From Sedimenticola selenatireducens DSM 17993 (GTDB lineage Bacteria > Pseudomonadota > Gammaproteobacteria > Chromatiales > Chromatiaceae): a stretch of 64,000 bases of DNA. The notes under the pieces were generated by a model. It was not told the DNA's origin. It worked only from the letters and a program-made list of their open reading frames with translations, and ran no database searches. The DNA lies in contig NZ_ATZE01000011.1 in assembly GCF_000428045.1 (NCBI RefSeq), positions 1 to 64,000 of the forward strand. Reading direction: 5' to 3'. Made by a program: the position numbers and the translations under genes. Below are positions 18,831 to 27,698 of this stretch, piece after piece (positions within the stretch are counted from its first letter, which is position 1; every line of letters starts with the position of its first letter).

Positions 18831-19927
18831 TGCCCGGACTCCTGTGCCCCAGCCGGCGGGATATGACCGCCGGACGACTCTCCACGTAACCGGGATACCT
18901 CGGCCTCTGATACCACCTGTCCCTCCTGCTCACAGCGCTCGGCCCACTGGGCATGATGTTCACGCGCCCAGTTCAGATCACAATATCCGGTGGTCATGCC
19001 ATCCAGTGCCCCTTCCATCCCCACCGAACCGATATAGATATGCCCCATGATCACCAGGATCATCAGCAGCGTGGTGATGGCATGGGAGAGATGAGCCAGT
19101 TCCATGGTCACTCGTGTCTGGCCAAAGAGCGGGAACACCAGTATCAGCCCGGAACCGATGATCACGATACCCAACAGCACCAGCAGCCAGAACATGCTCT
19201 TCTCACCCATGTTGAAGAAATTGGACGGCACGTGACCCTTGCCGATGATGCCACCGCCTTTCAGCAGCCAGGTGAGATCACCCCTCTGATAGATATTGCG
19301 CCGGACAAAGCGGATAAAGATCAGCAGCAGCGCCACCACGAATACCGGACCGAACAGGTTGTGCCCCTCCTTGCTGGCGGAGGCGAGCAGAGAGAACAGC
19401 TCCTGCCCCACCCAGGGAATCAGTAGTGAACGGCCGAACAGCAGTATCAGACCGGTCAGGGCGAGAAACAGGAACACCGAGGCGATGAACCAGTGGATCA
19501 TCCGTTCATAGAGGCTGTAACGAAACAGCTTCTTGTCACTCATCCCGGCATTCACCTTCACCTTGCCCCGGATGGCGAAGAACAGCAATAACAGCAGCAG
19601 CATCCCCACCAGCAGATAACCGCTATAGGGGATCAGTTGCTGCATGCGGAAATTACGCCAGGTTTCACCATAAGGGTTGATCAGGGCCCCGCTGTCCACA
19701 CCCGCCACCTGAGTCTTGCCCACCACGATTCCATCACGCTGGCGCACTTCCCGCCACAGATCGGCACTTGGATTGGGGACCGGTATGGCTTGTGCCTGTT
19801 CGGCTGTTTCCGCGCCTATGGCGGCGGTGGACGTCACAAGCAGCAATAACATCAACACGCAGAGCAGAAACAACCATCCGCCCTTCATTGCATCTGCCAC
19901 ATTTTGCGGGAACAAGACCCTGCCCAT
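18827..19927 (-). CDS. Formate dehydrogenase cytochrome b556 (gamma) subunit
   Basis: The 366-aa protein belongs to the FdnI/FdoI family, which passes electrons from formate oxidation through two b hemes to the quinone pool. After a short leader it has a signal-like helix (about residues 14-39), a periplasmic stretch of about 65 residues containing GETWRNFRMQ, one extra helix, then the four-helix cytochrome b domain (about 145-320). The periplasmic insertion makes it longer than E. coli FdnI. AGGAG lies 7 bp before the chosen ATG. It overlaps the next gene by 4 bp. A 185-bp gap with a hairpin separates it from the FeS subunit gene. Confidence 0.92.
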   Translation of the reverse strand: MGRVLFPQNVADAMKGGWLFLLCVLMLLLLVTSTAAIGAETAEQAQAIPVPNPSADLWREVRQRDGIVVGKTQVAGVDSGALINPYGETWRNFRMQQLIPYSGYLLVGMLLLLLLFFAIRGKVKVNAGMSDKKLFRYSLYERMIHWFIASVFLFLALTGLILLFGRSLLIPWVGQELFSLLASASKEGHNLFGPVFVVALLLIFIRFVRRNIYQRGDLTWLLKGGGIIGKGHVPSNFFNMGEKSMFWLLVLLGIVIIGSGLILVFPLFGQTRVTMELAHLSHAITTLLMILVIMGHIYIGSVGMEGALDGMTTGYCDLNWAREHHAQWAERCEQEGQVVSEAEVSRLRGESSGGHIPPAGAQESGQ

Positions 19928-20112
19928 TATTCTCTCCTGCTGTCATGCTCCGGAACACCACGGAGTGATGCCGTGGTGGATGCGCTGTCACTTATCCCGA
20001 TCTGACCTGGCTTGAAGAGCCCACCCGCAGGAGCGGCTTCAACTGCGAATTTCGCGGCTGGTGCCACTCCTGCGAAAAACACTCCAATGCGGCAGGTAAT
20101 CTGGGATATAGC
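19928..20112. repeat. Hairpin and REP-like palindrome between formate dehydrogenase FeS and cytochrome b genes
   Basis: Two structures lie in this otherwise tight operon. One is a perfect 8-bp stem CACCACGG / CCGTGGTG with a 7-nt loop at 19956-19978. The other is a REP-like palindrome at about 20028-20080 built from CGCAGGAGCGGCTTC and its interrupted complement. They could stabilise the upstream mRNA or lower transcription into the cytochrome b gene. Similar repeats occur near 43316-43375. Confidence 0.7.
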
Positions 20113-20742
20113 CTATTTTTTCATGCTGCTCTTGCCCTCCATGCCGCGTGAAGCTCGGAATGCGGCATTCTGGTAGGAAACCCCACGGTTCAGCACGCTG
20201 GCTCCCCGGTTGATGACCCGTTCGCGGTAAATATCCGCGATCACATTCGCATCACCGGCCAGCAGGGCCTTGGTGGAACACATCTCGGCACACAGCGGCA
20301 GCTTACCCTCGGCCAGTCGGTTGGAGCCATACTTGCGCCGCTCCTCGGCACTGAGGTCTTCCTCGGGACCACCGGCACAGAAGGTGCATTTATCCATTTT
20401 GCCACGCGACCCAAAGGCCCCTTCCTGGGGAAACTGCGGTGCCCCGAAGGGGCAGGCGTAGAAGCAGTAACCACAACCGATACAGATGTCCTTGTTATGC
20501 AGCACCACGCCGTCGAGGGTATCGTAGATACAATCCACCGGGCAGACCGCGATACAGGGCGCATCGGAGCAGTGCATGCAGGCGACGGAGAGCGAACGCT
20601 CACCCGGCTCGCCATCCTTGATAGTCACCACGCGGCGGCGATTCACCCCCCAGGGCACCTCGTTCTCGTTTTTACAGGCGGTGACACAGGCGTTGCACTC
20701 GATGCAGCGTTCAGCGTCACAATAGAATTTCATTCGAGCCAT
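20113..20742 (-). CDS. Formate dehydrogenase iron-sulfur (beta) subunit
   Basis: The 209-aa four-cluster ferredoxin carries electrons from the molybdopterin subunit to cytochrome b. Four [4Fe-4S] motifs are visible: CIECNACVTAC (from residue 14), CMHCSDAPCIAVCP (from 56), CIGCGYCFYACP (from 87) and a last cluster made from CTFC and the CAEMC segment. There is no signal peptide, so it would be exported with the TAT-borne catalytic subunit or stay cytoplasmic. It follows the catalytic subunit by 16 bp. Confidence 0.94.
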   Translation of the reverse strand: MARMKFYCDAERCIECNACVTACKNENEVPWGVNRRRVVTIKDGEPGERSLSVACMHCSDAPCIAVCPVDCIYDTLDGVVLHNKDICIGCGYCFYACPFGAPQFPQEGAFGSRGKMDKCTFCAGGPEEDLSAEERRKYGSNRLAEGKLPLCAEMCSTKALLAGDANVIADIYRERVINRGASVLNRGVSYQNAAFRASRGMEGKSSMKK

Positions 20743-20758
20743 CGTCTTATCCTCTTGT

Positions 20759-23656
20759 CTACGCTTTGCTGATCTTGCACAGGCTACACTTGGTCTCCTG
20801 CATCTGGGTCACCGAGTCATAGCCGTAGGTCATGGCCGTGTTACATGCCTCACCCAACACATAGGGATCGGCACCCTCGGGATATTTCGAACGCAGATCC
20901 TTGCCTTCGAAATGTCCGCCGAAGTGGAATGGCATAAAGGCCACTCCGGAGGCGACGCGACGGGTAACCTGGGCCTTCACCTTCAGCCGGGCACCCTCGG
21001 CACCCTCCAGCCAGACGTCATCACCATCCTTGATCCCCGCGTTATTGGCATCGCGCGGATTGATCTCCACAAACATCTCCTGCTGCAACTCCGCCAGCCA
21101 TGGATTGGAGCGGGTCTCATCGCCACCGCCCTCATACTCCACCAGACGGCCCGAGGTGAGAATCAGGGGATAATCCTTGGAATAATCCTTCGCCTGAATC
21201 GAAGCATAGCGAGTGGGCAGCCTGAAGAACGATTTGCGATCCTCGTAGGTGGGATACTTCTCCACCAGATCACGCCGACTGGTGTAGAGCGGCTCGCGGT
21301 GAATCGGCACCGGGTCGGGGAAGGTCCAGACCACGGTACGCGCCTTGGCATTACCGAACGGCGAACAGCCATGCTTGATGGCAACCCGCTGAATGCCTCC
21401 GGACAGGTCGGTCTTCCAGTTTTTGCCTTCCGCCTGTTTCTGCTCCTCCGGCGTCAGGTCATTCCACCAGCCCAGCTTCTGCAACAGTTCATCGGTAAAC
21501 TCGGGATAACCGTCCTTGATTTCCGAGCCCTTGGAGTAGGAACCATTGGCCAGCAGGCTCTCGCCATTACGCTCCACGCCAAAGCGGGCGCGGAAGGTCA
21601 GTCCGCCCTCCGCCACCGTCTTGCTGGTGTCGTAGAGGTTCGGCGTTCCCGGGTGTCCCATCTCGGCAGTTCCCCAGCAAGGCCAGGGCAGCCCGTAATG
21701 TTCACCGTCGCAGGGGCCACCCTCTGCCAGCAGCGTATCGTAATCAAAAGTACCCCAGTTCTGCTGCTGTTTTTTCATCCGTTCCGGGCTCTGACCGGTA
21801 TAGCCGATCGTCCACATGCCCCGGTTGTATTCACGGGTAATGTCCTCGATCAGTGGCTCTTCGCCATTGAGCTGGATGTTTTTCACCAACTGTTCGCCAA
21901 AACCGAGTTTTTTGGCGAACTTGTACATGATGGTCTGATCGGGCAGCGACTCGAACATGGGTTCAATCACCTTGTCCCGCCACTGCAGTGAACGGTTGGA
22001 TGCGGTGACCGAGCCGGATGTCTCGAACTGGGTTGAGGCCGGCAACAGATAGACCCCATCCGTGCGGTCGTGCATCACTGCGGAAACCGTGGGATAGGGA
22101 TCGACAATCACCAGCATGTCCAGTTTCTCCATGGCACTCTTCATCTCCTTGCCACGAGTCTGGCTGTTGGGAGCATGCCCCCAGAGCACCATCGCCTTCA
22201 CGTTGTCTTTCTGTGCGATGTTCGCCTTGTCCTCCAGCACGCCGTCAATCCAGCGTGAAACCGGGATGCCGGCCGCGTTCATTTGACTCACTTCCTTGCC
22301 ATTGCCCTGCGCATAAGTGCCGTCATCAAAGCGCCCCTTCAACCACTCGAAATCGAGATCCCAGACGCCGGCCCAGTGTTTCCAGGCACCCTCGGAGAGT
22401 CCGTAATAACCCGGCAGGGTATCCATAAGGACACCCAGATCGGTCGCCCCCTGCACATTGTCATGACCGCGGAAAATATTGGTGCCGCCACCGGCAACAC
22501 CGACATTGCCCAATGCCAGCTGAAGGATGCAGTAGGCACGGGTGTTGTTGTTACCAATGCTGTGCTGAGTCCCTCCCATGCACCAGATCAGGGTTCCGGG
22601 TCGGTTATCCGCCATGGTCTTGATGGCGGCAAACACCTGGTGTTCCGGTATACCGGTCACCCGCTCCACCTCATCCGGCGTCCACTTGGCGACCTCTTTC
22701 CTCACCTCATCCAGGCCGTAGACACGCTGACTGATGTACTCCTTGTCTTCCCAGCCGTTCTGGAAGATGTGCCAGAGCATGCCCCAGATCAGCGGCACGT
22801 CCGTGCCGGGACGCAGCCGCAAATATTGATCGGCATGGGCGGCGGTGCGGGTGAACCGCGGATCAACCACGATCAGCGGCGCATTGTTGCGCTCTTTTGC
22901 CCGGAAGATGTGCTGTAACGAGACCGGGTGGGCCTCGGCCGGATTACCACCGATCAGCAGGATGGACCGGGAAAAATGGATGTCATTGTAAGAGTTGGTC
23001 ATGGCCCCGTAGCCCCAGGTATTGGCGACGCCGGCTACGGTGGTGGAGTGACAGATTCTGGCCTGGTGGTCCACGTTGTTGGTACCCCACAGGGCGGCAA
23101 ACTTGCGGAACAGGTAGGCCTGTTCATTGTTGTGCTTGGCGGAGCCGAGCCAGTAGACCGAGTCCGGCCCTGAACTCTCGCGGATCTGCAGCATCTTGTC
23201 GCCGACCTCGTTGATCGCCTCATCCCAACTGATGCGTTTCCACTTGCCATCCACCAGCTTGGTGGGATACTTCAAGCGCCGTTCGCCATGGCCATGCTCC
23301 CGTACCGAGGCGCCCTTGGCACAGTGGGCACCGTGACTGAAGGGATGATCAAAGGCCGGTTCCTGGCCGGTCCAGACGCCATTCTCGACTTCCGCGATAA
23401 TGCCGCAGCCGACCGAGCAGTGGGTGCAGATGGTCTTTATCTGTTGCACCTCTCCGGCAGTTGCCGATTCGGCGGCCTGTACCCGCTTGATCATGCTGGG
23501 CGTGTAGCTACTGGCCAGTACCGCACCACCGGCCATCAGGCCGGAGTTGCGCAGGAATGCGCGACGACTGATGGCACTCCTGCCGGACGCCATACCGCTA
23601 TTGCTGTCGTTGCCCGGCTGCGCGGGTATCTGGTCGGATCTCTTTGTCAGTTTCAT
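20759..23656 (-). CDS. fdhA: Molybdopterin formate dehydrogenase catalytic (alpha) subunit, cysteine type
   Basis: The 965-aa subunit oxidises formate to CO2 at a bis-MGD molybdenum or tungsten centre. A twin-arginine signal (SRRAFLR, residues 30-36) is followed by the [4Fe-4S] ligands C77, C80, C84 and C112. The metal ligand is C202 in RICHSTTVAG, with H203 next to it: cysteine rather than selenocysteine, so no SECIS element is expected. The molybdopterin dinucleotide-binding domain is C-terminal. The frame is open 20 codons upstream, but AGGGGGA before the ATG at 23656 fixes the start. It lies directly after its TAT-target companion. Confidence 0.96.
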   Translation of the reverse strand: MKLTKRSDQIPAQPGNDSNSGMASGRSAISRRAFLRNSGLMAGGAVLASSYTPSMIKRVQAAESATAGEVQQIKTICTHCSVGCGIIAEVENGVWTGQEPAFDHPFSHGAHCAKGASVREHGHGERRLKYPTKLVDGKWKRISWDEAINEVGDKMLQIRESSGPDSVYWLGSAKHNNEQAYLFRKFAALWGTNNVDHQARICHSTTVAGVANTWGYGAMTNSYNDIHFSRSILLIGGNPAEAHPVSLQHIFRAKERNNAPLIVVDPRFTRTAAHADQYLRLRPGTDVPLIWGMLWHIFQNGWEDKEYISQRVYGLDEVRKEVAKWTPDEVERVTGIPEHQVFAAIKTMADNRPGTLIWCMGGTQHSIGNNNTRAYCILQLALGNVGVAGGGTNIFRGHDNVQGATDLGVLMDTLPGYYGLSEGAWKHWAGVWDLDFEWLKGRFDDGTYAQGNGKEVSQMNAAGIPVSRWIDGVLEDKANIAQKDNVKAMVLWGHAPNSQTRGKEMKSAMEKLDMLVIVDPYPTVSAVMHDRTDGVYLLPASTQFETSGSVTASNRSLQWRDKVIEPMFESLPDQTIMYKFAKKLGFGEQLVKNIQLNGEEPLIEDITREYNRGMWTIGYTGQSPERMKKQQQNWGTFDYDTLLAEGGPCDGEHYGLPWPCWGTAEMGHPGTPNLYDTSKTVAEGGLTFRARFGVERNGESLLANGSYSKGSEIKDGYPEFTDELLQKLGWWNDLTPEEQKQAEGKNWKTDLSGGIQRVAIKHGCSPFGNAKARTVVWTFPDPVPIHREPLYTSRRDLVEKYPTYEDRKSFFRLPTRYASIQAKDYSKDYPLILTSGRLVEYEGGGDETRSNPWLAELQQEMFVEINPRDANNAGIKDGDDVWLEGAEGARLKVKAQVTRRVASGVAFMPFHFGGHFEGKDLRSKYPEGADPYVLGEACNTAMTYGYDSVTQMQETKCSLCKISKA

Positions 23657-23687
23657 TGCATTCCCCCTGCTGGGCGTTGGGTGCCGA

Positions 23688-23897
23688 TCAGCTTGCCGTG
23701 GTTTTGTAGTATTCAAGGATATGCGGGGTCAGGCGATAGCCCTTCTGCTCCTTTGGCTGACCGGGAGAATCCTCTTCAGTCGCCACCACCACACCCGGCA
23801 ACACCGTAGCGGTTGCCACGCCCACACCGGTCACCAGCGAACCCTTGATGAATTTCCGTCGTTCACTATCAAGGTGCTTTTTCTGATCCTGTTTCAT
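23688..23897 (-). CDS. Small twin-arginine formate dehydrogenase-associated protein
   Basis: The 69-aa protein has the twin-arginine motif ERRKFIKG (about residues 10-17), a hydrophobic segment and a short polar tail. It matches the 'formate dehydrogenase region TAT target' family, found next to formate dehydrogenase catalytic genes and thought to be a small exported partner. GGAGGAG stands just before the ATG at 23897. Its function is not established. Confidence 0.85.
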   Translation of the reverse strand: MKQDQKKHLDSERRKFIKGSLVTGVGVATATVLPGVVVATEEDSPGQPKEQKGYRLTPHILEYYKTTAS

Positions 23898-23938
23898 TGC
23901 AACTCCTCCCGCAGGGGACAAAAAGATTAAGGGCTCCA

Positions 23939-24604
23939 TCAGACCTGCATGGACAGGTAACGCCGCTCTACCTCCATGAAGGCAATACCGAAGCGGCCCA
24001 CCGCGCGATAAAACACGGCGGATCGCGCCTCACTCAGATCAATAAAAAAACGCTTACACCAATCGGCCATATGGGTATTGAAGAAATCTGCCTGACGGTC
24101 GTGTGGTACGGCATCGCTGATCAGCAACTGCATCACCTCACACAAGGCCGCCGCATGATCTTCCGGCTCGTGTACCCCGGGATCGCGCTGAAATCCCAAT
24201 GCCGCCAGGTCATCCCGCAGGCGTCCCAGTGGCCGCTCCATCAGAAACCCGGTGAGATACCAGGAGCCATAAGGCACCAGCTCGCCCCGGCCCAGGCCGA
24301 TAAACAGCGCGTGATATTCATCATCAATGGCTTCGGGTCGACAGGTTGTGGCCGCCAGTCCCAGCATGGACATGGCCAGGGCCATCTCATCGCCGGTTTG
24401 TTCGACCGGGGCAAAACCGGACACCCAATCCAGCCGCTCCTGATCCGGTGGGCGGCTCAAGAGTGAAGCCAGCAATCCATAGGCACCGGCACGATAGCGC
24501 TGCTCCGGAGATTGCTCATTGTCACCCGCTGAGATCGTGGCGGTATTGGTTTGTGATTGTTGTTCCAATAACTCTGTCCGCATAGCTTCGACCTGATTCG
24601 CCAT
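23939..24604 (-). CDS. TorD/DmsD-family molybdoenzyme chaperone
   Basis: The protein (221 aa from the ATG at 24604) is all-helical with the TorD-type core: LLASLLSRPPD near residue 46, EYHALFIGLGRGE near 96, and the LTGFLMERPLG region. These chaperones bind the TAT signal or apo form of a molybdoenzyme until the cofactor is inserted. Its place in the formate dehydrogenase operon points to the catalytic subunit as client. GAGGAAG supports the ATG at 24604 over the longer frame. Confidence 0.9.
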   Translation of the reverse strand: MANQVEAMRTELLEQQSQTNTATISAGDNEQSPEQRYRAGAYGLLASLLSRPPDQERLDWVSGFAPVEQTGDEMALAMSMLGLAATTCRPEAIDDEYHALFIGLGRGELVPYGSWYLTGFLMERPLGRLRDDLAALGFQRDPGVHEPEDHAAALCEVMQLLISDAVPHDRQADFFNTHMADWCKRFFIDLSEARSAVFYRAVGRFGIAFMEVERRYLSMQV

Positions 24605-24698
24605 CACATCTTCCTCGTAGTAGCTATGAGCAATGGACGGGCCAACAGGCCCGGTAAAAAAGTGACCGATAAGGCGTAAAACAACCAAACCCGACCGC

Positions 24699-26321
24699 TC
24701 ACTGGAGTGTTTCGCCCTTTACTCCCTGGGCCATGGCCTGGGGATCCTGCACGATATCCACCACGCGGCAATCCTCACACAGGGTCAGCCGGTGGCGAGC
24801 CTTGCTGTCCTGGAACATCCAGTGACCCTCCAGCTTCTTTAACATGTTTTCAATAACCGACCGGGTGGCAAAGGGCTTGCCGCATTCGCTGCAGCAGAAA
24901 GGGGGCTCCCGGTGCAGCAGGCGTATCCGGTTGCGTTCCTCCCGATCGAACAGCAGTCTTGGGGTGATCCAGATGGCATCCTCGGGACAGGTCCGGGTAC
25001 AGATACCGCACTGCAGACAGTTGGCCTCGATAAAACGCAATTGAGGTTCATCCTCCCCCGCCAGCAGCGCCCTGCCGGGGCAGGCACCGACGCAGGCAAG
25101 ACAGAGTGTGCAGGCATCCGCCTCCACCTGGGCGGTACCGAAGGGTGCACCCACCGTCAGATTGACCATCGGACGGGCCCGTGTGGACTGCTCGAACAGA
25201 TGATCGATGGCCATGTAGGCGACCTGTCGTTTCCCGCCATTGGCAGAAAAATTGGCCGGAGTGATCGCTACCTGTGCGTTCTCGACATCAGCCGACAGAC
25301 TCTGCTCATCGACCAGCCGAACAGCGCTGCCCGGATAACCCAGGGCCGCCAGTATCTCTCCAGCGCTCCCAATCTGCTGTTTAACCGCTTCCCCCACGCG
25401 CTCCGGCATCGCCCCCCGATCAAGCAGCAGCACCGATTCGGCGCCATAGGCCAACGCACTCAGCCAGGTCTCCAGTCCGACGCTGGCCAACTCCTCGACC
25501 TCAAGCGGGATCAGGTGGGGTTCAAGTGGCGGCGGCGCGCCGTCGGTATCCGCGCTGATCACCAGGACCGGATTCAGTCCACCCGCCTGCCGATAGGTCT
25601 TGAGTAACAGACGGACCTGCTCCAGGGTGTCCCTGGGTTGCGGGTAACTGTAGCGGATGGCGCCACTGGGACAGACGGTGGCGCAAACACCACCCCCCTG
25701 ACAGCGATGAACATCCACGGTGACCTTTTCGATCAGCGAGCTGATCGCCTCGGCCGGACAGGCGTCAATACAGCGGGTACAGGCGATCTGCCCGGAACGC
25801 CCGTGGGCACAGATCGAGGCGTCGTAATTGAAGTAGCGTGGCTTGTCGAAAGTACCCACCAGGTCCCTGAGCTGTTCAGCCGCCTGCTCCAGACTGGGCT
25901 CATCGGTACCGCTGCAGAGATAACCCGGCGGCTTCATCGGCATGTCCAGCTGCGGTTCGGTTTCCAGATCCAGGATCAGATCCGCCGTGAGTAATTCGGC
26001 ATTGGGTTTGCCCGGCTCGCCCAACTGTAGCCGGAACGCCCCCAGATGCCCGTCAATGCGCAATGTCCGCCCTGCCTGCGGGATTACCGGTACGCCGGGC
26101 AGCTCTTCACCTTCGGTCAACAGCACCTGCGCCCGTAACGGCGGTTGCAACCGGCTGGCAAACTCCAGCGCCTCGTTTCCGCCGATGATCACCACCCTGC
26201 CCCGGGACTGAAACTCGATCAGGTCGGTGGCCTCGACCTTGACGCCGGCAAGTGCGGCCAGGGCCGCTGCGCGGGCTCGCTCGTTGCGCACCCGGATGGT
26301 ATCGGTTATCTGCTCACTCAT
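24699..26321 (-). CDS. 4Fe-4S polyferredoxin of the formate dehydrogenase operon
   Basis: The 540-aa cytoplasmic protein has ferredoxin-type clusters in pairs. One pair lies near residues 171-222 (CAHGRSGQIACTRCIDACP, CQGGGVCATVCP) and another near 400-445 (CTLCLACVGACP, CLQCGICTRTCP). Zinc-finger-like cysteine pairs follow at the C-terminus (CSEC, CEDC). Proteins of this type recur with DUF3305 and DUF3306 proteins in proteobacterial formate dehydrogenase operons. They probably carry electrons or help assemble the enzyme; the exact role is unknown. Its start overlaps the DUF3306 stop (ATGA). Confidence 0.88.
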   Translation of the reverse strand: MSEQITDTIRVRNERARAAALAALAGVKVEATDLIEFQSRGRVVIIGGNEALEFASRLQPPLRAQVLLTEGEELPGVPVIPQAGRTLRIDGHLGAFRLQLGEPGKPNAELLTADLILDLETEPQLDMPMKPPGYLCSGTDEPSLEQAAEQLRDLVGTFDKPRYFNYDASICAHGRSGQIACTRCIDACPAEAISSLIEKVTVDVHRCQGGGVCATVCPSGAIRYSYPQPRDTLEQVRLLLKTYRQAGGLNPVLVISADTDGAPPPLEPHLIPLEVEELASVGLETWLSALAYGAESVLLLDRGAMPERVGEAVKQQIGSAGEILAALGYPGSAVRLVDEQSLSADVENAQVAITPANFSANGGKRQVAYMAIDHLFEQSTRARPMVNLTVGAPFGTAQVEADACTLCLACVGACPGRALLAGEDEPQLRFIEANCLQCGICTRTCPEDAIWITPRLLFDREERNRIRLLHREPPFCCSECGKPFATRSVIENMLKKLEGHWMFQDSKARHRLTLCEDCRVVDIVQDPQAMAQGVKGETLQ

Positions 26322-26929
26322 GATGCCGTTCCATCGTCCGTTGTTAAGCCAGGTTGGCCATTGGCCGCAGAAATCGAATCATTCGCCCCGCTGCCACGGG
26401 GATGGGTATCGTCATGGGTCATGGCAGTCTGCCCCCTGGCCTCGGGTTCCGATTCCTGATCCGGGACCGGTGGCCGCTCTTCAGCAGCGGCAGTTGTCGG
26501 ATCTGTCTGGTCCGACTCCATAGCCGCTTTCAGTCGCTCCTCCGCCATGGCCAGCTGATGCCGCATGTCCGCGGTGATGACGTCTCCCAGTTTGGTAAAA
26601 CTGGTGTAATCGTCATCGTAATCATCCAGGCCGTCCCGGACATTGAAGGCCGCCTGATGAAACAGCTTACGCAACGCCTGCCGGCGCAACGATTCGCTCA
26701 CCTTTTCCGACAGGAAACCGGTGTAATCGGATGTCTCGTCCAGAGATTCCAGGGGCGGCATATCCGCATCCGTGAGTGGCTGCTCCGAAACTTCCTCGGG
26801 AAGCGACGCCTCAGAGGACTCCGCGACCGCCTGGGGCGGTGATGCAGCAGCCCGCTTCAGGCGGGACCAGCGGGAAATAAAACCGCCGGGTGATTGACTA
26901 TCCACGGCATCCTTCTCGCGTCCACTCAT
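26318..26929 (-). CDS. DUF3306 family protein
   Basis: The protein (203 aa from the ATG at 26929) is acidic and proline-rich with low-complexity ends. The family hallmark FISRWSRLKR stands near residue 18, and a short structured core (about 80-130) holds LRKLFHQAAFN and DGLDDYDDDYT. DUF3306 proteins accompany DUF3305 proteins and formate dehydrogenases; the function is unknown. The chosen ATG overlaps the stop of the upstream gene (ATGA), which supports this start over the longer frame. Confidence 0.82.
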   Translation of the reverse strand: MSGREKDAVDSQSPGGFISRWSRLKRAAASPPQAVAESSEASLPEEVSEQPLTDADMPPLESLDETSDYTGFLSEKVSESLRRQALRKLFHQAAFNVRDGLDDYDDDYTSFTKLGDVITADMRHQLAMAEERLKAAMESDQTDPTTAAAEERPPVPDQESEPEARGQTAMTHDDTHPRGSGANDSISAANGQPGLTTDDGTAS

Positions 26930-27444
26930 AACGCCGCACTCCCGCCAGTCTCCTTGCGCCAATCCGTCAAACGGCGCTTTTGCCTTTTTTCCGGCACAAA
27001 GTGATTCAGCACAAACAGCTCGCACCAGCGATAAAGCTCCGGCGGCATGGCAACCGCGTAGACGGTTTCGTCAACCTCCTCGCAGGCATTGGCCTGATCG
27101 AAACTGAGGCTGAGCAGAAAAGGGACCGGTGTGCCCTCCCCGTTCTCCCGGGCCATCACAAAACAGCGGGGCGTGGGGGAACAGAGGTTGTGGTAATAGC
27201 TCTCACACTCATCGGCATGCAGCTGCAGGCGGAATCCACTGTACAGGTAGTGGCATATTTCACCCTGCTGGTGCACCAGGCTTACCGCCTGCGGTGCCGC
27301 CTCCCACGGGGCGGCGGTGACGCCGACTGCCTCCCACAGATATGTTTGCCAGGGACTTGTCGCGGGTGATCGCTGCATCACTACCGACAGTGAGAAATCG
27401 GTTGGCGCCGGCCCATTCAGATCATCGACAGGTTTTTCGGACAT
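26926..27444 (-). CDS. DUF3305 family protein, first gene of the formate dehydrogenase operon
   Basis: The 172-aa protein has the DUF3305 hallmark MQRSPATSPWQTYLWEAVGV near residues 22-41. It is the first gene of a ten-gene minus-strand operon that runs to 16906. DUF3305 proteins are known only by association with formate dehydrogenase operons. A GAGGCG ribosome binding site precedes the ATG at 27444. A sigma-54 promoter lies at 27484-27499, predicting a leader of about 28 nt. Confidence 0.82.
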   Translation of the reverse strand: MSEKPVDDLNGPAPTDFSLSVVMQRSPATSPWQTYLWEAVGVTAAPWEAAPQAVSLVHQQGEICHYLYSGFRLQLHADECESYYHNLCSPTPRCFVMARENGEGTPVPFLLSLSFDQANACEEVDETVYAVAMPPELYRWCELFVLNHFVPEKRQKRRLTDWRKETGGSAAL

Positions 27445-27483
27445 CACACATCGCCTCGTATCCACTCTCCGTCAGAACTCCAA

Positions 27484-27499
27484 CGCAAAGAACATACCA
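27484..27499 (-). promoter_or_regulatory. Sigma-54 promoter of the formate dehydrogenase operon
   Basis: On the minus strand the sequence reads TGGTATGTTCTTTGCG. It has GG at -24 and GC at -12 with exact 10-bp spacing, and TTTGC at -12. It differs from the consensus TGGCACG-N4-TTGCW at three positions. The predicted start lies near 27472, 28 nt before the first gene. Confidence 0.78.
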
Positions 27500-27574
27500 G
27501 CCGCTCTGCTAGCGCTCTTAATCAAGGACAGGTGGAACTGCCAGACCAGCCAAAGAACTAAATGCAATGAAAAT

Positions 27575-27591
27575 TGCGGCAAAATGTCACA
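27575..27591. promoter_or_regulatory. Palindromic upstream site 1 (fdh/moaA)
   Basis: TGCGGCA-AAA-TGTCACA matches the palindrome TGNGRCA-N3-TGTCNCA. The same motif occurs at 33155 and 36286. It lies about 76 bp upstream of the -24 element of the formate dehydrogenase promoter and 108 bp upstream of that of moaA, a normal distance for an NtrC-type activator site. Confidence 0.65.
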
Positions 27592-27607
27592 GCTAAACCT
27601 GGACATT

Positions 27608-27631
27608 GGGACAAATGGCACCAGTTGTCCC
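27608..27631. promoter_or_regulatory. Inverted repeat GGGACAA-N10-TTGTCCC
   Basis: Perfect 7-bp inverted repeat with a 10-bp spacer, in the middle of the fdh-moaA divergent region. Its half-sites resemble those of the 17-bp palindrome, so it may be a second activator site, here about 70 bp from the moaA -24 element. Confidence 0.5.
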
Positions 27632-27698
27632 ACCGGACAAACAAGCACCACCGGGACAACTTGACCGGCGGCCGCATGGAGCAATAACCCTAGTAATT

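Noticed and set aside
23045-23060. Possible selenocysteine formate dehydrogenase
   Set aside because: The active-site codon in RICHSTTVAG encodes cysteine and the frame has no internal TGA, so no selenocysteine is needed.
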